This document shows positions 1 through 11,774 of a DNA stretch of 64,000 bases, in pieces. The notes below the pieces were generated by a model. It ran no database searches. It saw only the letters and a program-made list of their open reading frames with translations, and had not been told where the DNA came from. A program made the translations under genes and the position numbers. How positions within the stretch are numbered: position 1 is the stretch's first letter; the number at the start of each line of letters is the position of its first letter. This DNA is from Acanthosepion pharaonis (lineage: Eukaryota > Mollusca > Cephalopoda > Sepiida > Sepiidae): NCBI GenBank assembly GCA_903632075.3, contig CAHIKZ030004732.1:2066001-2130000 (forward strand). Direction: 5' to 3'.

Positions 1-365
1 TCTACCCTCTAAACTCTCTCTCTCTCTTTCTCTCACAGGCGGGATATGGTGCACCTTTCACTGCCCTATCACTGTTTCCATGGAAAGTGCTCGAACGAAC
101 TACATTTCTTGGTTCAGCCGGGTCTAACCTTCACTGCTAGGACCCGCCATGCCACTTACATCGTAGCAAATCACCCACATTCCTTCCGTATTCCACTGGT
201 GAGAATTAAGTTCCACTCGAATAGTTTCTTCTCGCGAAGCACTGCCCTGTGGAATCGCCTCCCAAGAGGATGTATCCCCGAGCACTATCTGTTCAAGCCT
301 AGAGTTAACCGTTGTCTTTCTCTCCTAGCCATAACTACCTCTTAACGTAACCCTTGTGCAGGGCG
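1..365 (+). pseudogene. LINE-A reverse transcriptase, C-terminal remnant
   Basis: This is the 3' end of a non-LTR retrotransposon reverse-transcriptase ORF. An open frame at 46-345 (99 codons) carries the tail pattern shared by every LINE-A copy in the window: a YHCFHGKCSNEL-like segment, then a SNSFFSRSTALWNRLP block and a final short hydrophobic stretch before the stop. The conserved LWN.LP segment recurs at 3.6, 18.4, 36, 45.8, 50.3 and 58.4 kb. The catalytic palm domain is absent, so the piece is 5'-truncated or cut by the window edge. A CT-rich run lies at 1-37 and a (TA)n tract follows. Family placement (CR1/Jockey-like) is from memory of similar proteins. Confidence 0.6.
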
Positions 366-378
366 AACCTTACTTTAA

Positions 379-379
<1 letters not shown>

Positions 380-432
<53 letters not shown>
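380..432. repeat. (TA)n microsatellite
   Basis: About 26 uninterrupted TA units directly downstream of the LINE-A remnant. Low-complexity open frames over it (IYIY runs) are artefacts. Confidence 0.95.
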
Positions 433-435
<3 letters not shown>

Positions 436-583
436 ATTTTACATCACACATCACATTTTAGAAAGTTTATTGAGAGTTCAGTTTGCTATCAAAATTTATT
501 GTAAATTGATCCCCGCCTACGGAGGCCAAAACAGATATGCTCAAGTAGTGTGATTTCTTAAAATGTATATTCACTTATGAGCA

Positions 584-660
584 AACATCCTTGGGGAAAT
601 TATGAAACCATCTCTTCTCCCTCTATCTATGGGTTAAATAGTAACACTTGCTTTCCCCAA
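584..660 (+). repeat. SINE-1 body fragment
   Basis: About 75 bp matching the middle of the tRNA-derived SINE-1 seen complete at 31892-32192: a CTTGGGGAAATTATGAA segment, then CTCTTCTCCCTC and TATGGGTTAAATAGTA. Neither the tRNA-like head nor the tail is recognisable. Confidence 0.5.
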
Positions 661-2329
661 AATAAATGTTAATGCAATATTCACTCACTAGAAAAAAAGA
701 AAAGAGTTGATAAGCCGTAAAATCCAAATCATTTAATCAACAATCCTAAAATGTACTTTTTGTTTTTTAAATTTTAAGAAATCATCTCATAAACACAGAT
801 GTGATTTGGTTTTCGTACTTTCGTAGGGAGATCAGTTTACATGGCAAGCTAGAACTTCTTATTAATTTTGATATAATTTTATAAAAAAATGACATTCGTG
901 ATCTGGAATGCTTCATTCTAGAAAAAAAAATAATAGAAAAAGTTATTATTTCTGGTCAAATAACTTCACTGTTTTTTCCCTACTTTCAACATCAGAAGTA
1001 AGAAGAAAACCAATCCTGGCCAAAAAAAAAAAAAAGAAAAAAAGTTATTACAAAAAGAAAATATTGATACAATAAATGATCGTAATAACTTCAGTTTTAT
1101 TGCAATTTTCTACTTATTATGTGAATTAGGCTTCTCAACGCCAAATAACATAAAGACTAGAAAGACTACGCTCATCTGAAGAAGAAATGAGGGTCTGCCT
1201 ATCGCACATTCGACCAAGCTTTGAAGAAATCGCGAAAAGATACCAGGCACTGGTTTTAAACTAAATAAGTTGCACAAATAGTTGAATAGAAACTTTGAAA
1301 TAAAGTAATTCATATTTGTGTGTGTATTTTTTAATTCTATGGTTTTATTTAATAACACTGAAATGTATACCCTTTGAAAATTTTGCTAAGTGTGCTGTGA
1401 TATTTTCATTTGCTCTTAGGTGTGCCATTGCTGAAAAAGGTTGAGAAAGATTGTTTCAGGCGTACAATAAAAATGAATCTGGCGCAGTTTGAAATTGGGA
1501 CAGAAAGAATTTGTGTATTTTCAACAACTGGCTCGAGAAGGAATTTGTAAAGGCTTTCTCAAAATATTCTTTTGAGCATTTAGTAAAATTTAACCTCGGT
1601 AGAAAAAACTGTGCACAAGAAAATGGCGAAATTTATGGCATGTTGCTAATGTCCTGATCTGTCTGGGCTCAATAGATTAACGCAGTAGTAGAACCCTCTG
1701 TATTCAAATAGTAAGTGCCGAATGAAAATCATTGTGGTAAATTTGCTCAAGCTGGTAAAATTATGTGACAGTGATTGAATTTTGTCCGATCATCGAGGAA
1801 AACATGAGTTTGTTTCACACGTTCAATATTGACTGTATTAAGTTTTCATATGTTGCCTTGAGTCACTGGTTGGCCACGTGATATCTCGCTGTTTAACGTC
1901 ATCTTCTACTCGTTTTTGTAAATATTAATTGATCTACTTGACGCTATTTGTTCTGACTATCCACCCTGGCGTGTCGTAAATGAAAACCTCACCACTGGCT
2001 ATAAAAGAAAACAAACTTAAAATCAAAAGTATCCTTTTTAGTTTGGCATTGTATTTTATTATGTAAACAAATTGCAATTCAGCCATAGAAAATGAAAACT
2101 ATTTGCTTTTGTTTGACAAATTGTCTGAGCAGCTGTTCTTACTGCTAAACAGCAAAATTTATTGCGGAAATAATTTCGATAGGAAATGAAGATTTGTTTC
2201 GACGTTGAATTTAATGCAAATGTAAAACAAAATTTTAAATCTATATAATATGTTTTGATTCTATGAGAATTAGAAAACTGAGCACAATTAAAATTTTAAT
2301 ACATAAAACTAGCTAATATATATTTCTAA
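661..2329. other. AT-rich intergenic sequence, nothing recognised
   Basis: About 1.7 kb of AT-rich sequence with short A runs (for example 1021-1042). No credible coding frame and no repeat shared with the rest of the window was noticed. Confidence 0.5.
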
Positions 2330-3000
2330 ATAAATTGATTTGCTTGGCTCCGTTTACCCAAGTTTTTGTTTTTATCTGAGTGTCGGGATCTCAAACATTT
2401 AACAAAAACAAGAGCACATCTTTTAAATAAAACATATAAAAGGTTATTTTCTAGATGAAAAATAGAAGCAGAACATCAGTTAAAATAACATTTATAGATT
2501 CTTTTCAGAGATATGCAATTACAATAAAATGTTCCATTTTTTCTTACAGTTAAATTTGTTGCATGAAGTAATTCTTAGTGCAATGTGAAATGTATGGACA
2601 GACTTTATGTCTTTGTGAGTTCGTAGACAAAAGTCTTAGTCGGCAGTTGCTGGTTAATCACTTCTATTGTATGCATGGACACGGCCTTAGTCGGCTGTCA
2701 TCACTTCCATTATGCGCGTGTGTGTGGTGTGTACGCACGTGTAGATCAAACTGTCTTCCCAAATTGGTTTTGACTGAGAAGCAGTAGGCTTTTATCTTTA
2801 TATCCGCAATGGAGATCCAAAATCTAATTTCATATAAATGTGTGAACTTTTTGAATTCAACGTTTTCATTAGTTAGAAAGTAATTTCATATTGGCTCGCG
2901 AAATTATTTTTCTCGAATTTACGGGAATGATGAAAGGAGTTATTATTGTTATTTTCTAAATAGTCAAAAAAATAAATTTAATTCCTCTAGATTTGTATTT
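2330..3000 (+). repeat. dispersed 0.65 kb repeat D1, copy 1
   Basis: This stretch aligns in the same orientation with 21110-21735. Shared landmarks in order: TTTATCTGAGTGTC near the start; ACATCTTTTAAAT; AAAGGTTATTTTCT; GGACAGACTT; GGCCTTAGT followed by GGCAGTTG-type words; TGTAGATCAAAC; TTTATATCC; GAGATCCAA; and TTATTGTTATTTTCTAAAT at the end. Many substitutions and small indels separate the copies. No transposase or reverse-transcriptase motif is visible, so it is probably a non-autonomous element or an untranslated part of a larger one. Confidence 0.7.
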
Positions 3001-3114
3001 AATGGTGTTAAAATAAAAGGTGAAAAAAAGTGTAATACCATGTACTGCCACCCACTAATTAGAAAAGAACAACGACAAATGCATTGTAAATAATTTAAAT
3101 ATATTCATTAACTT

Positions 3115-3900
3115 TTTTTTAAGCACTGCACCCGAAGCAAGTCGAGAGTGCCACTGGTTCGTAGCGGGGGGGGGGGTAACATAGAAGGAAAATGAGAGAA
3201 GAAAACTGTGTATATGGGAAATGAGGAAAAGATAAAAGATGAACGGGATTTAAGACATCAGGAGATGGCGATTAATGTTGCATTTAAATTTTTGAAGATT
3301 GTAGTTATCATGTAAGCAAGTAAACGGAAGGGAGTTCCATAAGCGGGAAGTGCGAGAAAAGAAACTGTTGGAGCAGAAGTAGCGGTTACATTTAACTAAT
3401 TCAACGGTAAAAGAGTAGGACATAGATGCTAGTCTAGTAGAACGCTTAAATTTATGTAATCAGGGCACCAGGGAAAAAGCTTGACAGAACTTTTGCCTTG
3501 AAAATATTTATAGAAAAGACTTAGGGAAGTCATATCAGATGCCAAGTCAGAATCAATTACATTGCAGATCCTTCTTTGGATTTTGTCGAGAACCTCGAGA
3601 TGAATAGCTGGGACATCAGACCAGATATAGCAATAGTCATATAGCACAGACGAATTGTAGATTTGTAGATATCTAAAATGGGCTCTGACAGGAAAAACCT
3701 TCTGGCACGACACAATGAGCCAACTTTCCTTGCAGAAGATGCAGCTATTGATACAGTTGTTCAACTTCAAGTCATTCAAAAGCGTGAGGCCAAGGCGCTG
3801 TGAGACATTCTCCCTGCTAATGGCGGACAGGAAATTATCTCTGTGGTGGCTAAATGAGAGCAGTTTCATTTTGGAGGCAATACATTTGAAAAATAATAAA
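3115..3900 (-). pseudogene. LINE-A reverse transcriptase C-terminal part, 5'-truncated
   Basis: Read on the minus strand, 3869-3429 is one open frame of 146 codons. It holds the LINE-A pattern: a block with IYNSSVLYDYCYIWSDVPA, then LEVLDKIQRRICNVI and a SLFYKYF motif. After a frameshift near 3470 the LWN-type tail continues toward 3300. The 3' end (3115-3180) carries the family's terminal sequence ending in an A-rich tail, read here as poly-T. The palm domain is missing, as expected for target-primed reverse transcription that stopped early. A G run at 3165-3177 lies in the 3' untranslated part. Confidence 0.7.
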
Positions 3901-4139
3901 TCTAATCGGTATTAAAAGAAGAAATAGTTTCCGTATGTAAATAATTTTTTGTCATTTTTAAAACATTGGCACTTTCACTCGTCGTTCATTGACTCATGAA
4001 ACCGTCATTATGGACAAAAAAAATATAAAGAACAAATTTAAAAATTTATTAAAATCCAATATTTGTCCTGGGGATATGTTTCAAAGTTAATTAGTAAATT
4101 TAGAGATTATTTAACTGAATTTTGTAAAGTTACTGTTGT

Positions 4140-5000
4140 TATACTCCACTGTAGTTAGATGTCTTTCTGATTCATTCTGCATGTCGCCTGGATGTGAACG
4201 GCAAGAAGGCAGAACATAACATAAAAAAATCGTTTTCTGCACATAGCCTCTGAGCATTATGTCCGGTCCACAAAGCAAGTCCCCACAATGAAAGCAATAC
4301 AGTGGCCAATCGCGAACAATCCCGCCGGAAAAGGAAATGATCCTGGGGACTACTGCCAGCTCTAAATAAAACAGGCCTCTCGTAACGACCAATACAGTTG
4401 CCGACTGTCACCACAATAACCACTTCTTTCACCAGGACCGTGACCTCCCCCAAGCTTCTCTAATCTCACCTGACACACAGAATCCAACAGAGACCAGCCT
4501 CGACATGCCAGGTCACGGAAGCAAACCACTATGATTTCTAACACCTCGACGTCGTCACCACACAACTCCAGGATCCCCTCATTACAGGCCTAGCCTCGCC
4601 ACGCTCAGCGTAAACCTTTATTTGTTGATACAACATTCGACACGAAACCAACTGAAACATCCCGCAAGACCTGCTACATGCCTACTAGCTACACCTAAGC
4701 GTTTGTCATCACCACCGTCACCTCGGCAACCAATGCACACTACCACAAATCACCTCGATCGATTAACACACCAACCCACCTTACCAGGCAGTTCGGCTTT
4801 AACATCTCGGCATTACACGACCGACAGCCCATCAACACTATCACAGACGATCGATCGACACGTACGTCAAACCCAACCAACTGCATAATCCAACCCCGAA
4901 CCTATCCTGTCACCTCGGCCAAACCGTCCCGAGAAATCAGTAAACTCCCGGCACTGCTGACAGGATCATTGCACTTAATTGCTTTCCTGACAAACAGCAA
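4140..5000. other. GC-richer block, unassigned
   Basis: About 860 bp clearly richer in C and G than its flanks, with long purine-poor stretches on the plus strand (4640-4960) and CGATCGAT-type words near 4755-4860. Three overlapping minus-strand frames of 67-93 codons and a plus frame of 88 codons show no family I recognise. It may be a terminal repeat or an untranslated part of a mobile element. I see no splice-supported gene. Confidence 0.3.
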
Positions 5001-5608
5001 CCGAAAACGACGTATTGACAATTTTCGCTGATTTTCTAACAACTGTAAATGTATGACGTATATTAAACAATATACGTTGATTGAAAATTTAGTTATTGTT
5101 ATTCCTTTCCTCTTGCAACCAAATCAACAATCAAGAAATATGGAAAATTATGTTTAAAAATAAATCTTTTAGTTTTAAGAATATAATGTTTTATTCTATA
5201 TGCTTTTATGAAACAGTAAAGTGAATCATTTTATTTTAGTGTTTTTAGTTAAATGATACTTTAACTTTTGAGTTTAATATATTACTTTTTTTTATTATTT
5301 TCTTACCTGTTTGATGTCATAAAATATTTAATTGTAACCAATGTGTTTTTTTTAATTATTCTGAATTTAAAATTTATTGAATTATGATATATCATGAGTA
5401 TTCAATCAATTTTCGCTTATTTGCTTTTTGAACATCCATACAAAAATATTATAACCGTTAAAAATGGCATTTACTTTATTCTACGATTATTCAAACGCGT
5501 CTTTAAGAGAAACTCTTCTTACGAAACAACAATGGGATGAATTTCTAAATTGTATTGAAAAAATACGAGTAATATTTTAAAAAGAAATATGTAGATTTTT
5601 TTCCTGTA
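5001..5608. other. AT-rich intergenic sequence, nothing recognised
   Basis: AT-rich spacer up to the target duplication of the 5617-7351 element. No coding frame of note. Confidence 0.4.
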
Positions 5609-6239
5609 GGTACCACGCTAAATTTGCTTTTTAAGCCCCGCACTAAATATCTATAAAAATTTTCGAAAATTGTCATATTTCCGTGTAAATGTACATGCTG
5701 AACTCGAATTAACAATTAAATTAGGAAAGAACCTACCGTTTTAGAGTTATCGACAAGAAAAAATCGGACTAATTCTGTGTAAGTCGTCCGCCATTACGGG
5801 TATTGTTTTTAACAATTAAGCGTGAGGTACTTCCGGGTATTTTCGTTGGCGTAAGCATAAATTTTGGCCTATTTACTTCTACGCACTACCGTAAAGCAAT
5901 GTAACTTTTTTTGGATAAGTGTAGTTTTATTTAATTAATTATTGTTTTATTTTAAATTTAAAAAAATAAAAAATGCTTTACTATATTATTTAATTTGTTC
6001 GTTTTGTTCTTTTTTAATTTGTCAATATTTTCATATTGTTGCAGAATTTATGCTAAGTAAGATGTGTCAGAAGGTGAAATTGTGTGAAGGCCTAAAATGT
6101 GCGTGTACATTACGTATTTATCCACAACAAATAAATTAAACGAACATATGAAGACAATACAACTTGAAGAAATCAAGGAAAAAAAAACGTAGTTATAGAT
6201 TTCAACAATAACATGAATTTATATATATATTTGACATAC

Positions 6240-6895
6240 ACAAAGTGATGATAGGTTGCTTGTTAAATGTAGCAAGTGAGATAAGATTGCAAAGAGTGTC
6301 CATGCAGAGATTTGGTGAATGAATGTTGATGGTTTAAGTTTGTTTGTGAAATTAAAACAGTTTGATTTCTGTAAGGTAAAATGTCAATTGTGTGAGTTCA
6401 AATAATAGTGTGTATGTGTGTAACAATTGTAAGTGTTGATTCAAGTTATGAAGAGTTGTGTGTCTTTGACTGATATGCTAAAATTGATTAAATTGTACAA
6501 TTACTATTTCGTAGTGATAATGTAACATTTTTAGTAAATTGTAAGTTAAGTTTCTTCACGCGGCAATAGTATGCGAGTTGTGTTGAGTTGATGAGAGGCT
6601 GGTAGTGTTATTGAGTCAGTGTGGAGTCTGCTGGAGTCGTTATTGAGTCGTGGAGTCTGCTGGCATCTCTCGAAACTCAGTGTCTGACTGACTTGAATTA
6701 AGTCGAGCGATTCATTTTTATAGATTTGGGGTTTTTCAAATAGGCTCCAGACAGCTGCGCGGGAAAAAAGGATTTGTCTCAACTTGCTATATTTTTGTGT
6801 CCTTTTAACCTATGGGAATTTGAGTTTGGAAAAGTGAAGTGATGATTGGTTAAAGGTTAATTTGGGGAAGAGTGCATCTTCCCGTAGGGGGTGAC
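6240..6895 (-). repeat. LTR-like block inside TE-P
   Basis: On the minus strand the block begins TGTCACCCCCTACGGG at about 6895, contains a TATA-like CTATAAAAATG near 6715-6725, then a segment with repeated GACTCCA/GACTCAATAAC words, and fades into AT-rich sequence. A TG start plus an internal TATA box is typical of a retrotransposon LTR, but I could not fix the 3' boundary or a target duplication. No gag or pol lies nearby, so a solo or truncated LTR is the best reading. The 78-codon minus frame at 6546-6782 is probably not a gene. Confidence 0.35.
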
Positions 6896-7059
6896 AGGCA
6901 AGTATGGAGGATTCCATAATATATTTGAAACTTAAATTTTTTGATAAGTTTAGTTTTATTTATAACATAGTTTTATTTATAACACAAAAACAAATTAACA
7001 AATTAAATAATATAATAAACCATTTTTAAAAAATTAAAACAAACAAAATAAAACGAATA

Positions 7060-7280
7060 ATAATTAATAGAATGTGCAAACATTGCATGAAGTTTGAGAA
7101 GAGCATGATTATTTACAAAATAAAACAAAATGCTCCTTCCTAGCATTTTTTTTTTTTTGTAGATAATCACGCTCTTTACAAAGTTCGCGCATTAATTATT
7201 ATTTTGTTTCTAACATTATTTTTATTTTGTAAATTTATTTTGTAGATAATCATGCTTTTTACAAAGTTCACGCGCTTATG
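7060..7280. repeat. short direct and inverted repeats at the right end of TE-P
   Basis: The 30-bp phrase starting TTTGTAGATAATCA and ending in ACAAAGTTC occurs at about 7156-7190 and 7238-7273. An inverted relative (GCATGATTATTTACAAAATAAAA) lies near 7102-7125. These are probably subterminal transposase-binding repeats or local duplications. Confidence 0.55.
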
Positions 7281-7567
7281 TTCATTTACACGGAAATATG
7301 ACGATTTGGGAAAAAAATTAATGAGCGTGAGGCTTAAAAAGCAAATTTACCGGTACCACCAAACCAAAATGGATGCGTTTTTTTCCCGAAATAAAAACAA
7401 AAAAATCACCATTTAATAAATCAAGGAGGTATTCTATTTAAACATTTTCAATATTTGTTCATAGTACTGAAAAGGATTTTTAGAAAATTTTGTGGAAATA
7501 ATTTGGGAGCGTCAATTTCACCCCACATTTCGATATTTCATGTATACTTTTTAAAGTGGGGGATGTT

Positions 7568-8852
7568 CGCGATAACCAGAAAAGTTCTGACCGTTTTTTT
7601 GATTAGTCATTGAATGAAGTTGAAATATATACGAAATACGTGTAGCAATTGTTTTCAAATTTGGACAGCCGGAAGTAGGAACATCAGACGTTATAAAAAA
7701 ACACGCGCACCGTGCCCAGCCATCAGTTGTAAGCCGGACAGCTGTGAGAAGGATGGAAGTGTCTAGAGATCTTGTTCGGGGCTGTTTGCTTTACGACTTC
7801 AAAGTAGGCTTATCAGCAGCGGCATTAAGTCGCCGCATATGTCAAGCGTTTGGGGATAGTGCTGTGGATGAACGTACTGCAAGGCGTTGGCTTCGAAAAT
7901 TCAAGTCTGGAGATTTGTCTCTCCATGATGATCCTCGCAGTGGACGACCACAGGTCCTGAATGACGGAGTCCTGAAGGCGGCCATTGAAGAGGACAGTAG
8001 TCTAACGTGTGGTGAACTTGCAAGACAGCTCAACGTTTCCAATGAAACAGACTTCACCTGCACCGCCTAGGTAAGACGTACAAACTGAGCAAGTGGGTTC
8101 CGCAAACGCTGTTGGAGGTCCACAAAGGACAACGAGTGGCAGCCTCCGTATCGCTGCTTTCTCGCCACCGTACCGCATCCTTATTCAATCGAGTGCTTAC
8201 CAGTGATGAAAAGTGGGTTTTGTACGAAACTCCCAAGCGTTCCAGACATTGGTTGTCTCCTCATGATGCTGTCCCTCACACCGCAAGACCGCCTATGCAC
8301 CCACACAAGATTATGCTTTGTGTCTGGTGGACAGGTCGTCAAGTGGTTCATTATGAACTGCTATCAACGGGCCAAACGGTCACTGGAGACCTATACTCGC
8401 AGCAATTGAAACGTGTGCAACAGGTATTGCGCCAGAAGGAGCCAGAACTGGTGAATCACAAAGGTGTGCTTTTCCTCCATGACAACGCCAGGCTGCATGT
8501 TGCGCGAGTGGTCAGGGATATCATACAGCAACTTGGGTAGGAGACTTTGTGCCATCCACCTTATTCACCTGACCTTGCGCCATCCGATTACCACCTCTTC
8601 CACTCCCTGGATAATCATCTTCGTGGGAAATCCTTCACCGATGAAGCAGACTTGCTCAAAACCCTCACGAACTTCTTTGCGTCAAAGCCCCCCGAGTTCT
8701 ACATCAAGGGCATTGAACAGCTGGAGACACGTTGGCAGAAGGTGCTGGATGCCGATGGCGATTACTTTGAAAACTAAATATAAGTTACACATACTGTGAA
8801 GCGTTTTCTTTTTTTCCTTTAACTTTTTAACAGAACTTTTTGGGTTACCTTG
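7568..8852 (+). mobile_element. mariner DNA transposon, near full length
   Basis: About 1285 bp, the normal mariner length. The left end at 7568 and the right end at 8852 (minus strand) share an imperfect inverted repeat of about 22 bp ending in AAAAGTTCTG. The right end abuts TA (8853-8854), the dinucleotide mariner duplicates; the left flank now reads TT, so one copy has mutated. The transposase gene lies between, broken in two places. Mariner moves by cut and paste as DNA; this copy can no longer make its own enzyme but could still be moved in trans if its ends still bind one. Confidence 0.85.
7744..8777 (+). pseudogene. mariner transposase (DD34D), one frameshift and one nonsense codon
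   Basis: This would encode a DDE/D transposase of about 345 residues that cuts the element's ends and joins them to a TA target in the nucleus. The first frame (7744-8070) holds the N-terminal helix-turn-helix region (ERTARRWLRKFKSGD, then DPRSGRP). A small deletion near 8046-8052 shifts the frame; the protein resumes at about 8053 with LHLHRLGKTYKLSKWVP, the mariner WVPHEL-like motif. The catalytic aspartates are visible: D in SDEKW (codon 8205), D in LHDNARLH (codon 8481) and D in YSPDLAPSDYHLF (codon 8586), with 34 residues between the last two. A TAG at 8538-8540 sits where the family has tryptophan, and the same frame continues to the stop at 8777. The low number of lesions suggests a fairly young copy. 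Confidence 0.9.
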
Positions 8853-8854
8853 TA

Positions 8855-9239
8855 TAAATAAAAATTCCTGAAGTATGAACATACGGAAATTTCGTCCTGA
8901 TCCTTACCAAAATAATTCAATAAATAAAAAAGAAAAAAAAAAATTTTTTTGAGAGTCTAATTTAATTAAACACTTTTCATTTAGATTACCAATGCACAAA
9001 CTTTTAATGTATTTATAAACAATGTATATTGAACTGACAGAGTGATATGCACAAAAACTGATACACTTACATTGTGGCGGGTAGAGAATTCTCCACAAAG
9101 CTTACACTTCATATGGTAACAGTTTGCCGAAAAATTTAATCGTTAATTTGGAATCAGCTCGAAAGAAAAATGCTGACATCCTTTTAGACTATTTTAGTAT
9201 TGAATAAAAAACAAAAAGACTTCAAAAGAAATGTGCCCC
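8855..9239. other. AT-rich spacer
   Basis: Spacer between the mariner and the LTR-like block, with an A run at 8926-8942. Nothing recognised. Confidence 0.4.
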
Positions 9240-9620
9240 CTCCCCCACTACAGTCTCCGGTTATTGAAAGCCGGCCCAGATTGACAAAACAGGCGTCAGC
9301 CATACAAATTTTACAACTTTGTCGGAGTTAGCTCCTCCTCAGCTCCTTAACCCTTCACCAGGGGTCTCTCTCCCCTGGCTATAAATACTGGGTGACCTTT
9401 CGTACGAACACTCACCACAACACACACACACACACACACACACACATAATATTCACCACATGCACTCAATGAAACTGTCCATGTACTTGTAACTTGTACT
9501 TGTTATTAATACATATATTTGTTCACATCGGTCTTGTGTTTGTTTTCTTTGGAGTTAATTAAAGTCCAACTTTCTTATGTAGTTGGACCGGCTAGCAGAA
9601 AAAATTTAACCCCCGTGTAT
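9240..9620 (+). promoter_or_regulatory. LTR-like or promoter-like block with TATA box
   Basis: A GC-richer 130-bp stretch (9240-9370) leads into a TATA-like CTATAAATA at 9379-9387. About 30 bp on lies GAACACTCACC, then a (CA)n run (9420-9446) and an AT-rich tail. Near 9568-9590 the arms TCCAAC and GTTGGA can form a small hairpin. The order (GC-rich upstream, TATA, start region) fits an LTR U3-R-U5 or an isolated promoter. No coding sequence with recognisable domains follows. I found no terminal repeats that would settle it. Confidence 0.35.
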
Positions 9621-10975
9621 TCTTCTATATACTCACCACCGCCATAGTCCTCTACAACTTTAAATTTTAGGCTCAGCAAAAAGAGCATATCATCGCTTCT
9701 TTACTCCTCGAAAATGAGTGGCTGTGGATTTTGCTCTTTGTGAACAAAAAACCCAAAAGGATCTCGCCATTCATTGACTCCTGGAGCACACCCCTTTCGG
9801 AAGGGCTTTTTAAAGCGCTGCTATTGTCTGTATGCAAACATTTTCTCTGATCAGTGGTTAAAAATGGCTTCAAATAAGTAAATGCTATTCATGTTAACCT
9901 TAAACACTCTTTAGGCAACTTCACTCACCAAGGAAAGCATTTGTCCAGCCATTGCAGTTGACTCCAATCACCAAATAAGAGTATATTCAAATTTCACGGT
10001 TGTGTTGTCACATCTTGCTACAGCAACAACAAAAAAACAACCTTGACTTAAAATTGAGGTCCTGATTACTGCAGTTTGCATTTGAGGAACTACCATATAT
10101 AATCAAAGGAGAAATATAAGGGATACAGGTTTTTATATAAAGAATAAGTACATTAACATGGTACTCCAAATATACATAACATAAGCAACAATTGAGTCAA
10201 TCTTTGCTCATGTTTATAATCCAGGCACAGAGAGTAAATCTGTCACGCAAAATGCAACGTCGAACAAGGGAATGCAATGAAGGACAAATATAGACAGAAA
10301 ATTTGTATTTAATATGTATTTCCTTCGGTATCCTAATTGTCATCATTGGCACTATCATTATTTAAATTATCTCCCCTTGTCTACATTGTTATTATTCTCA
10401 CCATCATTCCCTGTGTTCTTTCACTTTGTCCTTGTCATTAATATCACTAGCACTGTCATTATCTGAATTATCTCCCCTTGTCCTAATTATTATGCTTGAT
10501 AAGCCTTCATTTATTCCTTAATATGAATAAAACTTCTCCATGATTATGAATTTCACCTTCTTAACTCACAGACATATCTATATACAATACACACACAAGC
10601 AAACCTGTGATTTCATTACAGAAGTGTTACCTGATAGATATGTGTGTCTATGAAGCTTTATATATATTTTAACCATCCATCATTCCCATATTGGTATAAC
10701 TACTGGTAAATTACAAGCAAGCATCAAAGAAAAGGATCTTAATGTTAAGTACAGCTAATTTTATGCATTTTTCTTTTTTTCTTTAATTATTCATGTATAT
10801 TTCATAATTGGATTGGGACTTGTTCTCCTGATATAAAATGTCCAATCTTAGTTACGTGAGTTAAATCTGAAAAAGAATTCTGCCCAAATGCTAAATTATA
10901 GAACACTATCCAATGTTCTCCCTTACAATTTTATATATTTCAGAATATTAAAAAAAAAAAAGATCAGTGTTAAAA
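9621..10975. other. intergenic sequence, nothing recognised
   Basis: About 1.35 kb of AT-rich sequence. A 66-codon minus frame at 9673-9873 has no recognisable motif. Near 10340-10500 the phrase TTATCTCCCCTTGTC occurs twice about 110 bp apart, a local duplication. Confidence 0.4.
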
Positions 10976-10984
10976 TACTATATT

Positions 10985-11700
10985 TTATTTTACTGTGTCA
11001 GCACAAGAATTTGTCATGTTTTTAAGTGAATTTCAAAGAAAATATTTAGATATTTATAAATAAATTTATTCAACCACAGATGTGTCATTTTCTTCTACTA
11101 TCTTTGGTAATCTTTGAGAGAGATTCATGGTTCCATCCTTCCAAAACCTGGCAACTTTCTCAGTGATACACTAGACTTTTATAGGCTTCCATGGAATGTA
11201 AGTTTTCCCATCAAAAGAATATTGTAGTTATCAAAATAAGTGGCAGTTGAAGGTTGCAAGGTCAGGTGAGTTGGTAATTGAGTCTGAACAAAAAATTGTA
11301 GCATTTCTAAGTGGATTTCAAAGACAATATTTAGATATATGTTTATATATATGCCATCTTGATCCACTATCTTTTACCATCTTGGAGGCAGCTTCATGAT
11401 TCCATCTGTTCAAAACTTAGCATCTTTCTTGTGATATACTGGTCCAAATTGTTTTTATAGGCTTCCATAAAATTGAAATTCTTCTCATTAAGAGGATTTT
11501 GTAGGGATCAAAATAAATGGTAATCTGAAGGTACAAGGTCAGGTAAGTACAGCAGGTGTAGGATGACATTCAAACCAAGCTATACCAATTTCTGCCAGTT
11601 TTGCAAATAGATGTGACATCTGGCAGAGTCTCGATGCATTCTTCTGATTGGATAGTTCCAGATGTTTCTCATTGCTGTCTTTAATTGGCCTAATTGGGAA
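10985..11700 (-). pseudogene. decayed second mariner, C-terminal part present twice in tandem
   Basis: Minus-strand translation of 11700-11340 recovers the end of a mariner transposase: ARCHIYLQNWQKLV-like text, then PDLVPSDYHLF (the third catalytic aspartate region) and, after several stops, GIMKLPPRW.KIVDQDGIYIN, the usual C-terminus. A second, more decayed version of the same terminal part lies at 11310-10990 (again KLPG...ME, WISLKD and a W..K-like end). Nucleotide similarity between the two units is easy to see (TTATAGGCTTCCAT in both, and GATTCCATC or GTTCCATC). It belongs to a different mariner subfamily from the copy at 7.57 kb. Inactive. Confidence 0.65.
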
Positions 11701-11774
11701 AAGTATGTTTTTTGATGTATTAATTTGTTATTTAAAGCCAGAAAATATTTTTAGATTGTAAGAATTTTGGTGGG

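Larger units (their letters stand above)
5609..7359. mobile_element. TIR element TE-P (1.7 kb) with 8-bp target duplication
   Basis: The left end (5617) reads GCTAAATTTGCTTTTTAAGCC and the right end (7351, minus strand) GGTAAATTTGCTTTTTAAGCC in its first 20 positions, differing at position 2. Immediately outside each end lies the 8-mer GGTACCAC (5609-5616 and 7352-7359), a direct repeat of the length made by hAT-type transposases. The inverted similarity continues with interruptions for about 80 bp (CATATTTCCGTGTAAATG is shared). No transposase frame is present, so the element is non-autonomous or has lost its gene. Its left arm matches both arms of the palindromic element at 30369-30826. Other insertions lie inside it, including the LTR-like block at 6240-6895. 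Confidence 0.65.

Noticed and set aside
4111..4888. Four overlapping frames of 67-93 codons on both strands as a possible host gene
   Set aside because: They overlap each other, lack recognised domains, and the GC-richer composition alone explains the open frames.
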